Assembly (NCBI GenBank): GCA_964007475.1
Contig: OZ023273.1
Coordinates: 63,560,108-63,624,107, forward strand
Reading direction: 5' to 3'
Length of the DNA stretch: 64,000 nucleotides
Origin: Hybos culiciformis
Taxonomy: Eukaryota > Arthropoda > Insecta > Diptera > Hybotidae
In this document: positions 10,399 to 24,400 of the stretch, piece by piece
Position numbering within the stretch: the stretch's first letter is position 1
Layout of the letters: every line of letters starts with the position of its first letter
Program-made: the position numbers and the translations under genes
The notes under the pieces: generated by a model
Told to the model about the DNA's origin: nothing
The model's input: the letters and a program-made list of their open reading frames with translations, nothing else
Databases searched by the model: none

Positions 10399-13300
10399 AT
10401 CATTTTATTAATTTATCATTTCTTATCCATTTACAGAACAAAATTTTTTTATTCATTTTTATTTTTTCCAAATATAATATTAGGAATGTTTGAAAATTGA
10501 TAAAATGGGACTTTTGTGCAATAAAAATGATTGCTTATTTATTTGTCTGCCTCTTTTCAAAAAATTTTATTATCTAAAATCCTACATATTAAAATCTACA
10601 AATTTAATGTTCTTTTATGTACACTTTTCACTTCAATCATAAAAATTTATAAAAAAATAAAGTATTACATATTTTGTTGTTATAATAAACTCTCTTACCT
10701 TTTGATAAATAATTTTTTTATAAATTTTTTTTTTTTATTAATACCTAATTGCTTTCAAAAATTGAAAAGGGTTTTAATACCATTTTTCCGATAAATAAAA
10801 ATTAAATTAAATTTGTGCGCTGGCAAAATTTAGAAAAAAAAATAAATTAGATAAAAATTCGTCGCATGCGTTATACATACATGTAAAATTATTCTTGAAA
10901 AAATTCGCATCAGTATAATTCATTTTTTTGATATTGCTTCGTTGGGAGTGTTGCGATTTATGTTACTTTTTGTTTTTTATCAATTCTTTTTAAATGAAAT
11001 AATTGAATTTGAATTCACTATTTTGAAAAAAAAAGTAATTTTGAGCCAAGAAATTATCAGTTCTTGGATTAAAGTTTATTTTCTCAGCTATCTTAAACAA
11101 CAAAAAAAAAGGTTTCAACTTAGTGTAAAAATATAAAATGTATATTTCACATATTTTATTCTGTATAATTAAGTATACTAGTACTCGAAATTCCAGTTTT
11201 TATTTCATACAATAATGCTGAACACAGTTCTGTATAATTTATAATTTTCGCTGATTTTCGGGATTGAATACGATGGAGGAATGATCTATAACACGACCTT
11301 AACCGAAAACCCTTACATAATAAAAACTATCCAATTTTGTTCAGAAACAAAGGAGTAATAGGAAACTAAAAAAGTATAAAAAACTTTTCACGTATATACA
11401 CATATAATTGTAATAATTTTAATACATCAAATTGATTAATAAGATACACATCGTATAATTTGATAAAGAAATTCACTCCCTACAAATCTGAACGAACTAA
11501 CCCGCGAGAATCGGTCAAAATCCACTAAAAAAGCGATAAAAACCTAATTGGAATTTTTTTTATTTGTCATAAACTCTATTCCTCCATCTCCATCATTTTC
11601 CAAACGCGATTAACCGGCGAAAACTGGGAAAAACATTGAAAATTATAAATTAAATAAATAACATTATTTTATTAACATCTAGATTTATAAAGTATTAGGT
11701 AGTTATGAGAAAAAAGAAAAAATGAAAAATATGTATGTGGCAAAACTAGGATGTAACATAATTATAATACTGTATAATAATAATTTTTGAATAATAGTTC
11801 TAATGGAATAAATTCCTTCGTTATATAATTATCAAAAAACTGATCTCATTAATTTAAATACTGATGTCCAACTTTTCATTCAGTATGAAAATTACCGAAA
11901 TTTAATTTTTTTTTCTTAAAAAATATTATGAATGAAATATCACAAAAAATAACTTATATAATATATAAGTAACTAAGACAAAAATTCTCAAATCGCTTTT
12001 TATAAGATTTCTCAAGAATGTTTTTAATATTATTCGAAATTTTTATGGTTTCAATTTTCCATTATTCATAAACTTACCTATATACAGAAATAAAAGTTTT
12101 TTTTTTCCAATAAAGAAATTTATAAAATACGAAAATCCTAGTTATTTACTTGTTATCGCACTATTTTCAAATAAAACTCACTGTAGAAGAAAAGCATCAA
12201 GTTATTTATTTTCTAAATTTTCAAAGATGAAAATTGTGATAGTTGAAATTCAGAAATTTTTTTTTTATGTTTAAGAATTTTTCCTCAAATATACATACAT
12301 AAATTTTCCAGTATTTATTTTCATATTTTATTAGAAGGTAATGCTAGAAAGATAGCTGTTGTTTATTTTAATTTAAGAATCTTGCAACAAAATACTTGTG
12401 TACTAAAGCAAAATATTCCAAATATTAATTAAGTTTTTTTTTTTTTAACGAAAATTTTCAGTGGGCTGGAATAATTGGAATAATTTTATTAAAAAAAAAA
12501 AAAATTATAATAATGTTAATTTTACATACATATAATTTTACATTGTACATATTTCTTACATATATGTTGTATAGGTACACTTTATAGTTTATTTATTTAG
12601 ATGAATAATTTTTCAAAGAAAAATTGCGCTAAAAACAATATGCACAAAACCGTAACGATCTTCTTCTACGGGTTTAAACTAATTTATTTTATAAAAAAAA
12701 AATATGTTTTTCTAACAAGTGTTGCTGGTATTTTTTATTTCTTTTAATTATTTTATTTATTTAAATAAAAAAAAAATTATACATTTGTGTGCTTTACATT
12801 GTCAATAATGAGTTTTTTTTTAATTAGAATTAACTAGGGTGGAAGTGATAATCATGTAAATGCATTGCACAAAATTTTCATGATATTAATAAAAAAATAT
12901 TTGTGAATGAAATGAAAGGAGAATTATCATATAAACTTTTCTATTTGATTTTGTGGGCCATAAATGTATAATTTTATAATAATTTAATTTAATTGATATC
13001 TGTTGAAGGTCAACTTTTAGTACACAAAAATTTTTGACAATAATATAGTAAAAGATAATTAAAAAAATTCGGTAAAACAGTAATTTCATTGTTAATTTAA
13101 CCATTTTTATACAAAATATATGACTGCACCTGTTTTACCAACATTTTTTAGATAAATCAAAATACAAATGGCTATCAAAAAGTTTTATCATAAATTAAAT
13201 ATATCAAGATAAAGTAGTAGGAACATTGAAAATGTTGCTTGGATACCCATTTTTGTAGTTTTATTTAATTTCTTTCTTTTCTTTCCCAATTTTCAGACAA

Positions 13301-13560
13301 AAAAAACGAAATGAGGATTTTTTCTTTCGTTTATTTTGTTTTTCTTTTCTTTTTTTCTTCTTTAATTATGTCTGTCTATAAAAAGCTGATTTCCAAATTT
13401 TATTCGAAAAGATTTGTCTTTATTATATGTAGTTTCTACTTTTATCGTTTTAAATTAATTTTACTAAATTAACAGATTTTATTTTTACTATTATGTACAT
13501 TACATACAAGCAGAATATTAAATAAATTAAAATGCTGGAAAAAAAAAGCTAAAATATCGG
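10399..13560. other. AT-rich sequence; weak inverted pair at 11.25-11.64 kb
   Basis: Mostly low-complexity. Around 11245-11290 (ttttcgctgattttcggg, gatggaggaat) and 11578-11630 (attcctccatctcc, ccggcgaaaa) there is an imperfect inverted pair about 390 bp apart, possibly a decayed MITE. No gene was supported; 10531-10794 and 10942-11136 are AT-driven frames. Confidence 0.35.
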
Positions 13561-13576
13561 TGTGTTTAGAGTGGTC

Positions 13577-13952
13577 CAGTTCGGGTACCCGGTACTCGAG
13601 TACCCGATGTTTTAGGTTATTTTATCGAGTAGTCAAATAACCGGATAATCGGTTCGAGTATCGAGTACTTAAAAATAAAATAAAATTCAAATATAGTTAA
13701 AGCTTTTAGAGGTTTATAAAGGGATTGGAACCAATACATTAAAGAGATTACAAAAAACGTTATCGGTCTCATCTGAGCGGGTTTTTTCAATTGCACATAT
13801 TTTTATTTCCAAATTTTTATTGGGCACTGTCAGAGCTGACCAAATTAAAGTATTTTTGTACTGAATACAATATAAGTAAAATAATACTGGTACTGCAAAA
13901 ATACTGCAGTATTTTCTCACAATATATTGGTACTTAAATTTACTCAGCTCTG
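13577..13952 (+). mobile_element. hAT element fragment
   Basis: The right end is TACTCAGCTCTG (CAG-initial when reversed), and 90 bp inside it lies the 3' end of a hAT transposase frame. A candidate left end is CAGTTCGGGTACCCGG at 13577, followed by nested palindromes (gtacccggtactcgagtac). The two ends match only loosely and no 8-bp duplication was found, so the left boundary is uncertain. The body is internally deleted. Confidence 0.45.
13697..13862 (+). pseudogene. hAT transposase C-terminal fragment
   Basis: The plus-strand frame reads LQKTLSVSSERVFSIAHIFI and goes on to GTVRADQIKVFLY before a TGA at 13860. The SERVFS-x-A core with the following hydrophobic helix is the conserved hAT dimerisation segment; the usual arginine-rich stretch after it is eroded. 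A stop precedes the frame at 13694. It is unrelated in sequence detail to the minus-strand hAT at 9-10 kb, so a second hAT lineage is represented. Confidence 0.7.
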
Positions 13953-16900
13953 GCGTACTGAAACGTTAAATGCATAAGTTGTGTTAAAATATTATTTCTT
14001 AAAAAACAATTAAAAATTAATAAATTTAAAAAAATATATATTTTTTTGGTGTTTCACTTCAAAAAAATATTACCAAATTTACATTAGGTATTTGCACTAT
14101 TAGAACATTTCCTTCTTTTGAAAACATTATTAGAATCATTAAAAGTGATATTCTAAATAAATAAAATTATTTGATAAATAAAAACTTCAAAACTTGTTAG
14201 TAAAAAAAAGTTTGCTCTCACTCACGTTTAAAATCTTGATATGAATATGAAAGTTTTTTCAATATTAAATTATATATGCTAACGTTTTATCAAATACACA
14301 GTATATTCTTATTGACAATATTTTTGTTTGATTTTATTCATTACAAATGAATAAATTTTCAAATAAAGATACATACATTTCATATTGACATTTGAAAAAA
14401 AAAAAAGCAATTTTTTTTTGAAATTTTCTTTTTAATCCATAAAATCTTTTCAATATATGTACATACATATACTTACTAATCGATAGAAATCACAAAAATA
14501 TTCATTGCAAATTAAAAATTTTAAATAGAAAAAAAAATACCATTGTACGTATATTTATTTCAAAAGAATTTCTTTTCATAGGTAAATAAGAATAATGTTA
14601 AGCTATATAGTAATGAGATATAATAAGTTTGCAAATATATATTTACATATGCTAGAAATAATGGTTTTTGTTTTGGATTTCTTTACAAAGTAATACACAA
14701 TATCTTTGAATCATCACAGATTTCACAAAGATTTCACAATTCTAATTAAATAACTATAACTATTGATGTGCACTATATTTTCATGGAGATTAACGACAAA
14801 TCATCATCGAAATCTTTTTTCATTCATCAGTCCGAAACCTTGGGCACAATCGTCTTCTTTATAGGATATTATATCTATAACTAATATATACTAAGTTTCA
14901 TTTCAGTAAATATAAAAAAATAATTATCTCAATTTTTCAATAAAACTATAAAAAAACTTAAAATAAACAGTCAACATATGCAACATTATATCAACATAAG
15001 AATTCGGATGTGGAAGAAAAAATTCAATCAATTGAAAACTTTATTACCTAGTTAGTTATTTTAAATTTCTTTTCTTTCAGACTATTTCCTCCAGAATTAG
15101 TAGTTACTCTTATCTTTTTAAGTTGTCATATAAACATAAAATAATAATAATGTTAACTTTTTAATTGCTTATTTAATAATTGTTAATTTCCTATATTTTA
15201 TTCTAATTTTAACTTTAATATCTACATATTTACATTAAACTTTCAACGGCAAAAATTATAATAAACTTGAAAAAAAAAAACGCGCATTTAAAAACAAAAT
15301 AAACAAAAAAAAATAAAAATGCAAAAAAAGCTTGAAATTCAGATAACTAATTCTGTCGTGCATTGATAAACTGGCATCCCTTAAATTTTTTTAATCAAGA
15401 ATAATTTTAAACATACAAAACAAATAATATATTCAAACAGATTTTTTTTTTATTATATGTATATATTTCAAAAGTGCCTCTTGTATCTATTTTAATTCAA
15501 ATTAGAATAAAAGAATCGTTAGTGATATCGATTTTCCTGAATTGCTTTATACAAGCTTGCTAAAATTCTGAATAAATATCAAAATCAGAATGATTTCACA
15601 AAATACATTTTAAACTTTTTAAAAAAAATTATAATTTAAAACTTATCTTATTGAATGACTTTATTCGAACCATTTTTTGTGAAAAAATATATTGAAGTAC
15701 TACCTATCTACATTATAATATATACCACCAACCAACAAAAAAAAATATATATAAGAGCAATGCCATTAAGTTATTAAAATAATGTAAATATTTTTTATGT
15801 GCTACTTTTTGTTTTTTTAATTTTGAACAAAAAAAAAATAAATAAATAAAATAAAAGAAAAATATATTTTCCATGCTTTTAAAAAAAAAAAAAATTTATC
15901 ACTAAATGTACTTAGTACATTATTTTTAGAATTATGATAGATGCGCCGCCTTGGCGCAAATCATGATTTTTAACATTTTACTATCAGGAAAGTAAGGAAT
16001 AACATATTAAGTTTTTTTATGTTCTATTTGGGCTTTGGATATGTAATTTAATTTTTCTTTTTCTTTGTAAAAACCTACCTATGAAGTTCTTTATTTCGTT
16101 GGGAAGAAAAAAAAATTGATTATCATTGTCATAAGATATCAAAAAAAAATGTTGATACTACAACCTACGTCAGAGAATGAAAATTCAAAAAAATAAATTG
16201 CCTATACATAATATGCTTGAAAATTACATGAAATTATATTATAGGTAGATATATGTTCACGCATATAGTGCACATGAATTTTGATGAACCTATGATTATA
16301 AAGTATTTGTATGTATTATGTATATAAAATCATGAGTTTTATCTTTGAATAAAATGATACATTTATTACATTTTGATGATGAAAAATTTTAGTCTAAATT
16401 TGAAATATTGTTAAACTTATATATCTTGTTTTTTTTTACTATCATTTTATGATAATGATAGTTCCGGGGAAATATAAAACTGAAGTAACTATTTTGTTTC
16501 TAGTGACGATGACATGTGAACGAAATTATATTAAAGCATGTTTATTTTCTTTAAAAATATGTCTAATCGTATGTACATTGTACATATATGAATCTTTTTT
16601 ACAATTAGCAACACCTTTCCTGCTCAGTTTTTTAACTTTCATTGAAAAATAATTTATACATATTACATATTAGATACTTTGAATTTGTTTTATTTAATTA
16701 TTCATTCAAGTCAGTATATAAATTTAACAAAATTACTTAGCAACTGAGTATGACTAACTAATTCGTCTAATTCGTCAAATTAAAATTACTCAATTTGAAT
16801 TGCAACGAAATGGTAATTTTGGGATTAAATCTTTTGAATAAAAGACCCCCGAAATCTTCATAGAAATTTTCAAAATTTTATAGGAGTACCTACTTAATAT

Positions 16901-18300
16901 TCAAACATATCAAAAAGTATAACTTTTTATTAGGGAGTTTTCACAGTACGCTGACGACTGCTTAACTAAGCTTTATAAAGTAAGTGAACTTTTATGTACA
17001 AATTTTATACTGTTTTTAATTAGCAAGACCTTATTAATTTATTCCTGTTTAATGTCCACTGCTTTCAATATCTTTTAGTTTTGGTTTTTTTTATGCTTTC
17101 ACTATCAAATTTGTTTTTTGTGAGAATGTAATTTTAACATATAAAAAAGTTTCACTACTCAACTTAAATATATACCAAAAGATTGAAGTGAAGCAAGCTC
17201 TAATTAAGTATAAGTATAATAATAAAAATTAATTCAATTTAATTAAGAGCTCATATGGGAAAATTGTATTTAGGTTTAAAATTCCTGTATATGCATATGA
17301 TATATGAACGAATGGATTAAAATTATGTTTTGTACAACCCTAAAATAATACCTACATTCAAGTCTCAGGAAATAAATTTATTATAATAATAAATAATATA
17401 TTCCAATTTAAATTTTTGATTATAGAAATTAATTTCAAATTGAAAGCATGGTGTGAATGAAGTATTCAATTTTCGGTAACATTTTTGTATGATTGATTTT
17501 TTTACATTTTTCATCAAATTCTTTGAAAATAATTTCAACGTAATTTTATTTATAAAATATTTCACATTAATTTTATGGAAATTTTTAATGAATATTGTTA
17601 AAATATATGTGCAAAAATAATAAATTTTAACTTTTTTTTAAATATTTTTAATATATCCCCGTTCTATAATGTATATGTTTAGTAGGTACATGTATGTACT
17701 GAATATGTTTAAATTACATAATAAAAAAATTATTGTAGAGTTATTTTCTTATTATTTTTATTTTATTAAAGTTGAAGGTAATAATTATTCAGCTACGATT
17801 AAAAAAAAAAAAGTCTAAACACTTTTTGTTTTGCCATAAGCGCAATCCGAAAATTTTTATTTAACATAATTTCAGGCCAAATGCTTGAAATTATCTAAAG
17901 TTTTTAAGTTCAACCATGTATGTTTTCCCCATAAGCCCATAAGTTTTTTAAATTTTATTTTTTAATTATTTTCAATAGCATTTCTTCTCTAAGAAGCAAA
18001 AAAAAAAATTAACTTAATTTCATCCAAATCATGGTGGCTTTAAATTTAATTTTAACAAATTAATTCATTAAAAATTGAAAATGATTAATTACTTAACACG
18101 CAATGGAATATTTATATATTCGCGGTGACGTAATTGGGCATTTTCTTAAAATCTCTTAATTAAAACATATTTTTTTTTAAATAATGTTTTGTTGTATTTT
18201 TTAAATTTTAATAGATATATAAATGTACTTATGTAGTTCAGAACATTCATATAAATATACTTATCACACGAAATTATTATTTTAGTAATATTATACACTT
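13953..18300. other. AT-rich sequence, no supported gene
   Basis: No exon or bounded repeat was recognised over this stretch. One GC-rich hairpin core (TGCGCC-gcctt-GGCGCA, 15942-15958) stands out against the AT background. The frames at 16449-16652 and 17365-17565 are AT-driven. Confidence 0.45.
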
Positions 18301-18302
18301 AC

Positions 18303-18389
18303 TTATATAGCGTTCTGTCTGTACTCTGACAACTTTGCCAATATTCCAAGCCAAGGATGTAAATGAATTTAATCCAAGCTCATCTGTGT
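18303..18389 (-). CDS. Candidate isolated coding exon
   Basis: On the minus strand one frame is open from about 18429 to a strong donor (TATATAA then GTAAGTGT, GT at 18302-18301), while the other two minus frames and the plus frames have stops. It reads HTDELGLNSFTSLAWNIGKV then VRVQTERYI. The best acceptor within the open frame is ctttag just before GCCACACAG, ending at 18390; an in-frame stop lies further upstream (TAA, about 18430). Base composition is much less AT-rich than the flanks. I do not recognise the protein. It could be one exon of a gene with very long introns or a relic. Confidence 0.4.
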
Positions 18390-18439
18390 GGCCTAAAGAT
18401 CCGGCAGTGTCAGTTTCATTTGAAACAATTTAGCCTCTT

Positions 18440-19325
18440 AATATAAGGCATCGGATCGGATACATATAAAAATATACAATCATAATATATTACATTCAAT
18501 TATATGCGAACATCGGAAGTTGTCATCAATTAAAATTATATTATATCAATATTCATAGAATGAAAAACTTAAATGTAACTAATACTTCAATTTATTTCAC
18601 TTAATTGATAAGATCAACTAGAAAACTGGATGTCATCATATTCAAGATAGGAAACTATGAATTTTGTCAAAAATATTATTAACTTTTTTAAGTATAATAT
18701 ATAAAGCCTTCAGTATTTATATTGTCAAACTTTTAGAAAAACAATTTTTAAGATAAACAAAATATATAATATGTTTGGTAAATAAGAAAAAAAAAAAATT
18801 TTTTTTTTTCTGAGAAATCATCAAGTTAAGGAAATTTATCTTAAATTTATATAGAAAAAAAAAATATCATTAAAATGAAAAATATATAGATAAGGAATAT
18901 TATATATTTAAAGGACAGTTGAGACTAAAATCTACTAACATTAATCAAATCTTAATTTGCCTAAAATATATTTTTTTTATTTTTATTTTTTTTGACACTA
19001 CTAAACCAACAACAATAATTTATATTAAATGCAAGTATTTTCATCGTCATTATTGTTTTCGTATACAAAATTGTTGTGTTTACACAAAAGTGTCATAAAT
19101 AAATATAGTTATATATATAAAAGCACAAAATGTGTTTCTTATTTTACATTATATAGAATAGAATAAACTTTCGGGAAATGCAAAAATAGAACTTAATTAA
19201 TAATTTGTAATTAAACATTTTCATTTTGCTTTGATTTTTTTTTTTCAATATTTAAAATACATAAATATTTATAAAGTGTACAATCGTTAGAAAAAGTTTT
19301 TGAATAAAAATGAAATTTTGTTTTC
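18440..19325. other. AT-rich sequence, no supported gene
   Basis: Low-complexity; nothing recognised. If the 18.3-kb block is an exon, this is upstream intron or intergenic DNA of that gene. Confidence 0.4.
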
Positions 19326-19332
19326 TAATTTT

Positions 19333-19615
19333 TTACAAACTTTTATTTAACTCTGAATCATCTGGGATAAATCTTGTGACTAGTTCCCGATATCCGATCT
19401 CTATGAAATTTTGTACGCATCTTCGTTCCTGAAGACAATATAGTATACTCAATTTTAAACTATCTATAAAATGGGGGCTCCCACAAAATAGCAGATTAAA
19501 TATTTCTTCACAACCCACTTTAACATGGGTATCAATGGGTAACAAATGAAAGGGTATGTCGAGTAGAATATACAATAAACATATGGGTATTAAATGAAAG
19601 TGTATATGACGATAC
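19333..19615. repeat. Degenerate retroelement-like repeat
   Basis: The stretch includes two imperfect tandem copies of a unit like atgggtatcaaatgaaaggg (19527-19560 and 19581-19605), a phrase I associate with interspersed arthropod repeats. In reverse complement, a line with aaaatttcatagagatcgga resembles the 3' region of non-LTR elements. An 80-codon minus-strand frame crosses it but shows no domain. Confidence 0.35.
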
Positions 19616-20640
19616 TTTTTAGTTCAATAACAATAAAAGTTTGTTTTAATAAAAATTGTTTTTGCTTAATTTTTTTTAATTCTAATTTTTATTAATATAA
19701 AAAAAAACTTTTCTTTATTTTATTCAAATTTTCTTTGAACTATGAAAGTATATTTTAGAAATTTTAAAAAGAAAAATAAACCACAAAAAAATCAAATCAT
19801 TTATGTTGTACATAATACGTACGTACACATTTTAGCACTTAGCAATTTAAGATTTTTCTACACCAAATACCAATTTCTTTAAAAAAAATATGTAATCGAT
19901 CTCTGATTTTTCATAGAAATTTTTTTTTTTCAACAACTTTTATATCAAAAACTTTTTTTTTTCAGTACTATAAACCTAATTGCGACTATATTCTTTTAGA
20001 ATGGTTTTTTAATTGCTTTCACATAATATTTTTTAATGAGATTTTACTTCTAAATATCGCTCAAAATTATAGCATAGTTATGTTTGGTTTTTATATTTTT
20101 GTTCAACATTTTAACAAGGCTTTTATACAAAATTGTTTTTTGTTAAAATTTTACCACTTTGAATTTAGAAAACTCTTTAAATATTCATTTAAAATGCAAA
20201 AAAAAAAAACAAAAATTATAAAAACCGTGAAACAAAACTATGAAGATCGCTGTTTTTATTTTGAGTGCTACTGTACAAAGAGATTTTAATATGTGTAACT
20301 AGTAATACTATACAGTGAAGCATAATATTAAAATTAAATTGATTTTAGTAATTTTTGATATACGTGACGTTACGAACTGTCAGAATTATTGCAAGAAATA
20401 AAAATAATAAATTTTTTTTCTTGTTTGGACTATATATATATTTACATGAAACTTTGCTGACTCGTTTTATTTAATTTATGAGGCATAATATTTAAATAAT
20501 ATACTATTTTTATTTACACAATTTTTCCTCGCGCCATTTTTATATATCACTTAAAATAATAATAAAAAGGAAAAATCATGAAAATAAAAGTTTATAGCAT
20601 TTGACTAATGAGTCATCAACATCATTATTATTAACTAGTA
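19616..20640. other. AT-rich sequence, no supported gene
   Basis: Low-complexity. The 69-codon plus-strand frame at 20080-20289 is rich in F, K and Y and has no recognisable domain. Confidence 0.45.
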
Positions 20641-21440
20641 TTATGGTTTGGTTGGGAAACTAAAGTTTCTAAGTTGACTTCCGTACATAATACAAGAATG
20701 GATAAAAATTGTTTTTCGTTTATAAATATTTAAAATGTGATGGTAAACCTAAGGCAGACCAAAATTGGAGAGTATGTATATTTAGTTCAGAAATGAATCT
20801 ATTTTTTCAAGTATGCAGGTGAAACTAATAGAAAAAATATAGAACAGTATCTCATAAATGAAGTATGGGAGTCGTTTTCAGCATTTCGGTTTAGGATACT
20901 TTAAATTCAAGATTTTTTAGAATCCCTTCAATATAATTATACAAATACAATTTAGTCATATGGACATCTATAATAATTTTTATCGAAATTCAAACCCTTG
21001 GGTTAAGCATTTTCCTGTAATCAACATCTATCCACCCAATAACGAAATCATAAAACCATGTAGTAAATACAAATATAACAATTTTCGAAACCTGGACCCT
21101 AGTCCGAAACCTTGGAATCATTTTTATAAGTTCCTCTAATCGAGGACAAATTCATTTGAACTTTCATAACATTTAAAATTTAAAAAAATTTTATATGAAA
21201 ATTATTTAGACCCTTGGCTGGTTGAGAGCCTCTAATTGTGATACCCGGAATGATAGAATACCAAAATTTGAATGGAGGTGAAAGTGAACGAGATTCCACA
21301 TGTTCTGGAATTTAAATAAAAAACAGATTGGCCTGTTCAATATATTGCAATCAATTTAGTGGCGAACATTTAATAAAAACATAAAGTCCGTTTTTTTTCA
21401 TTTTTTTTTGATGGAAAACGGGCTAAAAAAGAATTTGAGA
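20641..21440. repeat. Less AT-rich, probably decayed repeat
   Basis: Three loosely similar phrases (cccttgggttaagc near 20995, gaaaccttggaatca near 21107, agacccttggctggttg near 21209), each followed after 10-20 bp by a ctctaatc/ctgtaatc-like run, suggest diverged tandem units. No open frame survives across the segment. The class is unknown. Confidence 0.3.
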
Positions 21441-24400
21441 AAATAAAAATAAGTGATGTTATCAAAAATAATGAAAAATTATTAAATTTTATTTTTCCAA
21501 TTTCAAGCTAGACTTTAAAAATTTATGTTAAAAAAATGAAAATTAAAAACTAGTAATTTTGTGATATTATTTTTTTTTTGTTACTAAACGATGTTAGTTA
21601 CACACATTTAAAGAATAAAATATTTCCAATAAAATTCAACACACAGAAAAACCTCTTTCCAATTTATTACAAAGAGTCCAAAGATTTGCATGGACACCAT
21701 ATTTTGTTTGTGGCTTTTAAAAAAAACATTATGGTTCGGAATAATTTTGCCCATTAAAATTTATATTTGCTTGGATAAATTTTCATGGACATCAAGATCT
21801 TTTGTTTTTCTAACCAAAGATGTTTATCTTTATTAAAACATCAAAATTAAAATATTTATAGCCTAATAATGTAATAAATATACATATAAGTATGATAAAA
21901 AAAAAAAAAATATGTAAATTATATATATTGAATATATGGAAAACAAAACCTGCCTTATAATTTATTAGTGACAAACTAATATTATTGTTTTTTTCCTTTT
22001 GCCTATCTAAGTATTATTTCCTATTAATCATATAATATATAGTAAAAAATTTAAATTCAAGGACATTTCAGTAAAATGTTTACCAACATATTTAAACTTG
22101 AAAAAAATTTAATTGAACCCAATATAATAAAAAAAAAATATATAAATAATTTTTTTTGTAATTTTAACATACATACATTTATATGTGTATATAATATATT
22201 ATTTTTTCATTTTCATTTTTAGAGATTGTTCAAAACAAAAAGAAAATAAAAATAAAAAAATATTAACAATAATTTTTCATGAATTTTCCCAATATTTCTC
22301 CTTTGACATTGTGTATAAGTTTTGTTTCAAAATAGAACATTAATTAATTATTCTTTTTCTTTTTTTTTTTTTTTTTATTAATGAAATAGAAAAAAACCTT
22401 AAAAAAAAAGATTGTTTACATAAACATATATTATTTTGTATACATATAGATTTTATTTTCCCATTGTATTTTATATATACTTGTATATTATGTAGCATAT
22501 TGCATAATTCGATATTATTAATTTAATTGAAAACAATAATAAAATGTATCATTTTTCAGGTCTTTCTAAATATTTTCAAAGTATTTAAACTTACCTTTTT
22601 TATTTAAGAAAAGAAAATTATATATATAATATTATTTTTTGAATGAACATTTTTTTTAACAACACATATCCGTCTGAATTCTGATTTTCAAAATTTTAAT
22701 GCACTCAAACAGAATAAAATTATTTCAAGATTATGCAAATTTATAGTTAAAAAATATACTTGTTGATTTATTTAACTACACATAATAATTTTGACATTTT
22801 TCTATATATAAAATATACTATTTGCTGTAATGTAAGTTGTTTACAACTATTTTATTTTGCAATAAATTTGAAAAAAAAAAGAATTTCGTTTAAGTAACTA
22901 AAAAAAAAAATTGTTTTATTTTAATTAAAAATTTATATACATTTTAAATATTATATGAAAGAAACAAATTGCACATAATTTTTTTTTACTAATTTTTTAT
23001 AATTTCATGATATGGTTATTAAAATTACATTTAATAATAATAAAAACAAAAAAAAAAAAAAACTTTACGACAGTCTCATCAACAATTAGTTTTACTGATT
23101 TTATTCGCGAATTTCTATTATTATTTTACTTTGAAATTTCTTCTTCAAATAATTAAAAATGTTCCGTGCAAACACGTTAAGTTGTCGCCGATAGTCGATG
23201 TGAACTGAAAATCTATAACCGAAAACAGTCCGCATCGTATATCTGTTAAAAATTATAAGATTTTTCTTAAATTTGAAAATGATGAAAATACTATGTGTAT
23301 GTATATGTGTATGTATACAAAAATAAAATGTTTAGTTTGCAGACAAAAAATAAATTTTCATTTTATGTTTCCCAAACTGTATAGTTAGCAGAATGTAAAA
23401 TAAATTATTTTTAAAGAGAAAACGAAATAATTTTCTGTACTGATAAAAAACACTGTATTAGAAATATGAGAGAGCTTTAATATAAATGAGCTTTTCGTTT
23501 CTGCACAGCTTTTTTCTTCTTCTTCTATACTGAGATATCATTAGAAAATTGAATTTATGAATGAATTAACATTGTTTATAAACAAAAAAAAATTTTTGTG
23601 AAAAATTTGTTATGACATGTGCATTATGTAATCAATTCTTCAAAAATAATCTAGTATAGTGACAACTGGAAAAAAGAACTATATATATAATATATAAAAA
23701 AAATACTTATTAAAAAACGTTTTAGTTTTAATGTAAGTATATGAGATTGTGTATATTAGAAACGTCGAAGTGTACATAAAACTAGGTTTTAATTTCAAAC
23801 ATAAGTACCTACTTACTTAAATATATAGTTTTTCGAAACTATATATTTATGACTTAAAAAGGCATGTCATGCTAGTCTCAGAAGTTTTAGATTTATAAGT
23901 TTCAAATTATACAATAGTGATTAAATTTATTATTTGATTTATTTGATATATTTTTTACATTAACAATCGACATATACACACGTTTGAGAAATTTCCAAAA
24001 AATTTCAAATATAGAATTTTAATTTAATTTAATTTTTTTTTTAACAGATTGATTGATTTTATTTTTTATTAGAGTGATGTGGTAAAGTAAACATTGAATA
24101 ATGTTTTTGGTCCATTCTTACAACGTTGTTGTAACATCCTAAAAAAAAAACTAATTAATCCGAAAAAAAAAAACAAATTTTTTTTAATATTTATTATTCA
24201 ATCATCAACAAATGAAATTGAAAGTTAAAAAAAATTAAAATTTTTTAACATTTTTTTTAATAAAGAATTTTTATATATACCTATAAATAAATAACTTGAA
24301 AATTATATATATGTAGATGTTTCCTTCAAACCTTGACATGTTTTTATAGAAACATATATTAACATACAAATGTTTTGGTAATTGAAACTGAAACTTCTGC

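Noticed and set aside
19333..19575. 80-codon minus-strand frame
   Set aside because: It lies in a degenerate repeat with tandem atgggtatcaaatgaaag-like units; no domain.
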